In this document: piece after piece, positions 4,858-6,882 of the stretch | How the letters are laid out: each line of letters opens with the position of its first letter | Position numbering within the stretch: the stretch's first letter is position 1 | Source: Clostridium sp. CAG:448 | GTDB lineage: Bacteria > Bacillota > Clostridia > Oscillospirales > CAG-272 | Assembly: GCA_000433415.1 (NCBI GenBank) | Contig: FR890549.1 | Coordinates: 814-7,695, forward strand | Reading direction: 5' to 3' | Length of the DNA: 6,882 nucleotides | Notes under the pieces: model-generated | Database searches by the model: none | Told to the model about the DNA's origin: nothing | The model's input: the letters and a program-made list of their open reading frames with translations, nothing else | Made by a program: the position numbers and the translations under genes

Positions 4858-6882
4858 ATGTTGAAAATCGTAGGATTGACCATTAATCACGAAGTATTAC
4901 CGTGTACCACCGAGGTTGACTGTCCGGTGTTCGGATGGAAACTGGAGAGCGATCGGCAGGGAATCCGGCAGAGTGCCTACCGCATTCGCATAGATCATGC
5001 AGATGGCGTTTTCGCGGATACCGGACGGGTGACCGGTGCACAGACCGCTGAGGTTTGCATGCCTGATCTCCACCTTTCATCACGCACGGATTATATCGTA
5101 ACGGTCACGGTATGGGATGAAAAGGAAGAATGTGCAGTCGTTTCGATGCCGTTTTCAACAGGAATCGGTGCGGACGAATGGGCGCCGGCAAAGTGGATCC
5201 GGGCCGCGGAGGATATAGTCGGTTGGGCACCTTACCTGCGCAAAAAGTTTACCTTGGATGCTCCGGATGTCAAAAAGGCGACGCTGTATGTCAGCGGTCT
5301 CGGCTGCGGGGAGTATTATCTCAACGGTCAGCGGATCGGAGATGCCTACATAGATCCGCCGCAGACCAACTATGAGCGGGAGGTTCTTTACCGCTGTTTT
5401 GATGTGACGTCAATGCTGAAAACGCAGAATGCGCTGACCGCACTGCTGGGAGAGGGATTTTACGCGCAGAGCCGTGTCTGGTCTGTGGAGGGATTTCGGT
5501 ACGGTCCGGTTTGTCTGATCGCGCGTCTTGAAATTCTGTTTGCGAACGGTACGCAGCAGACCGTTGTGACCGACGAAAGCTGGAAGTATAAGTACAGCCC
5601 GATTACCTCCAACAATCTGTATGCGGGCGAGACCTATGACTGTCGGCTGGAGACACCGGATTTTTCCGATGCGGACGGCAGTGATGCAGGATGGTGCGCA
5701 TGTGAAGCGGATACAGTGCCCAAAGGGGCATTGAAGGGCTGCCATATGCCGCCGGTACGGATCATCCGGAAGGTTCCGACAGTCTCCATCCGCAATATGT
5801 CCGGGGTCAATGACGGCGCATGGTTGTTTGATTTCGGAGAAAACTTCGCGGGCATGGTGGAAATCCATATTCCGCATTCGCCGCGCGGTGCCCAGTATGT
5901 TTTGCGGTTTGCGGAAACCATCAATGACCGCGGTCAGCTTGATTTCCGTTCCATCGGTTCCTTTGCAACGCAGTGTATCCAGCAGGATATCTATATTGCC
6001 CGTGGGGATGAAGCGGGCGAGGTTTGGCACCCCCGCTTTACCTACCACGGATTCCGCTATATGGAGCTGACTGGGTATCATGATTTGCGGAAATACGGTC
6101 AGGATCCCGAACTGACCTTTGCGCTCGGATATGCGTTGTCGACCGATTTGCGGCAAGCGGGACATTTTTCCTGCGACTATGCGCCGCTCGATCGGTTCCA
6201 GGCACTTGCTTTGCGCACGTTCCGGTCCAACTACCACGGATTGCCGGAAGACTGTCCCGCACGCGAAAAATGCGGCTGGCTGGGAGATGCGCAGATCGTT
6301 TGCGACTTCGGCATTATGAATTACGACATGCAGACCGCTTATCTGCAATATCTGTCCGATTTGCGCACGCAGACCGAAGTGTACGGAACATGGACCATGA
6401 TTGCGCCGGGAAAACGCGGGTGCGGTGAAGCGACACCCTTGTGGGGATGCGCACAGGTCCTGATTCCGGAGAGACTTTATCGTTATTACGGCAATACACA
6501 GGTCATACGCGACAACTGGGATCTGATGGAAGGCTGGGTGGAGCACGAACGCCTTGCCTCCGAGAATTGGTTGCGGACCGATGGACTTGGCGACTGGGAT
6601 CCCGCCGGCGGCAACGGACACACACGCCGGATGCCGGTTGCGCATTCCTCCTCCATGATGTTTTACGAAATCTGCACGGTGATGTGCCGACTGGCGTCAG
6701 AACTGCCCGACCAGCAAAAGAAGGCTGCCTATTACGCCGACATGGCGGAAAAAATCAAAGAATCGATCATTTCCCATTACTACGACAAGGACGCACACAG
6801 TTACGGATACTGGGGATCCGACGGCGTTGCGCTGACGCTGGGGCTGTATCCGGACGGGGAGCGGCAGTTGTTACTGCGTGCG
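4858..6882 (+). CDS. Alpha-L-rhamnosidase, glycoside hydrolase family 78; 3' end off-window
   Basis: I read 675 codons from ATG 4858 to the window edge without a stop; family members are usually about 850-950 residues, so only the end of the catalytic domain and the C-terminal beta domain are missing. Start: AGGAGG (4845-4850) with 7 nt spacing. The enzyme removes terminal alpha-L-rhamnose from glycosides or oligosaccharides by inversion. Domains by eye: Ig/Fn3-like N-terminal domain (about 5-102); Bac_rhamnosid_N-type lectin-like domain (about 112-300) with YVSGLGCGEYYLNGQRIGD (144-162); beta-sandwich (about 305-410) with DFGENFAGMV (325-334) and FTYHGFRYMEL (394-404); (alpha/alpha)6 barrel from about 435. 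The active-site signature is EDCPAREKCGWLGDAQ (464-479): D465, E470 (likely general acid) and D477, in the REK variant of the RDER motif; GLGDW is at 576-580. There is no signal peptide, so it acts in the cytoplasm on imported substrates. Confidence 0.93.
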   Translation, partial: MLKIVGLTINHEVLPCTTEVDCPVFGWKLESDRQGIRQSAYRIRIDHADGVFADTGRVTGAQTAEVCMPDLHLSSRTDYIVTVTVWDEKEECAVVSMPFSTGIGADEWAPAKWIRAAEDIVGWAPYLRKKFTLDAPDVKKATLYVSGLGCGEYYLNGQRIGDAYIDPPQTNYEREVLYRCFDVTSMLKTQNALTALLGEGFYAQSRVWSVEGFRYGPVCLIARLEILFANGTQQTVVTDESWKYKYSPITSNNLYAGETYDCRLETPDFSDADGSDAGWCACEADTVPKGALKGCHMPPVRIIRKVPTVSIRNMSGVNDGAWLFDFGENFAGMVEIHIPHSPRGAQYVLRFAETINDRGQLDFRSIGSFATQCIQQDIYIARGDEAGEVWHPRFTYHGFRYMELTGYHDLRKYGQDPELTFALGYALSTDLRQAGHFSCDYAPLDRFQALALRTFRSNYHGLPEDCPAREKCGWLGDAQIVCDFGIMNYDMQTAYLQYLSDLRTQTEVYGTWTMIAPGKRGCGEATPLWGCAQVLIPERLYRYYGNTQVIRDNWDLMEGWVEHERLASENWLRTDGLGDWDPAGGNGHTRRMPVAHSSSMMFYEICTVMCRLASELPDQQKKAAYYADMAEKIKESIISHYYDKDAHSYGYWGSDGVALTLGLYPDGERQLLLRA

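Noticed and set aside
5410..6645. 411-codon minus-strand open frame inside the rhamnosidase gene
   Set aside because: The plus strand carries an uninterrupted 675-codon GH78 frame with active-site motifs; the antisense frame has no domain signal.

Overview
The window looks like chromosomal DNA from a Gram-positive, gut-type Clostridia (Firmicutes), perhaps near Oscillospiraceae/Ruminococcaceae. Evidence: an mcsA-mcsB gene pair, strong AGGAGG-type ribosome binding sites, a free-standing rplS with a structured leader, a long clostridial-type PRPP synthetase, and L-rhamnose catabolic genes. Base composition is moderate (around 50% GC by eye). The family placement is inference. There is no sign of phage, insertion sequence, CRISPR, tRNA or rRNA.

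Layout. Minus strand, 1182 down to 1: mcsA (zinc-finger/UVR partner protein) followed 21 nt later by an mcsB-like gene that runs off the left edge. Intergenic 1183-1471: divergent control region with a perfect -10 for mcsA overlapped by a 9-bp-arm dyad, a second 8-bp-arm dyad, an extended -10 promoter for the rightward gene, and a short hairpin in its leader. Plus strand: rhaB (L-rhamnulose kinase, 1472-2944), a divergent ribose-phosphate pyrophosphokinase (prs-like, 3048-4214), rplS (ribosomal protein L19, 4357-4707) with its own promoter, leader and intrinsic terminator, then a GH78 alpha-L-rhamnosidase (4858 to the right edge, 675 codons, no stop reached) with its own near-consensus promoter.

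How the genes fit together. The cytoplasmic-looking GH78 enzyme would release L-rhamnose from imported rhamnosides, and RhaB would phosphorylate L-rhamnulose after isomerisation; the isomerase and aldolase are not in this window. The two rhamnose genes flank two housekeeping genes (prs, rplS) and have separate promoters, so they do not form one operon here. The mcsA-mcsB pair belongs to the protein-arginine phosphorylation/ClpC quality-control system.

Most notable observation. The mcsB-like product keeps the fold signature (EEDH, GYLT, GTG), but by my unaided alignment it lacks the catalytic cysteine and all five arginines that hold the nucleotide phosphates in this family, in an intact reading frame. 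It therefore looks like a pseudo-arginine-kinase encoded next to an apparently intact McsA, without an adjacent ctsR and without a CtsR box.
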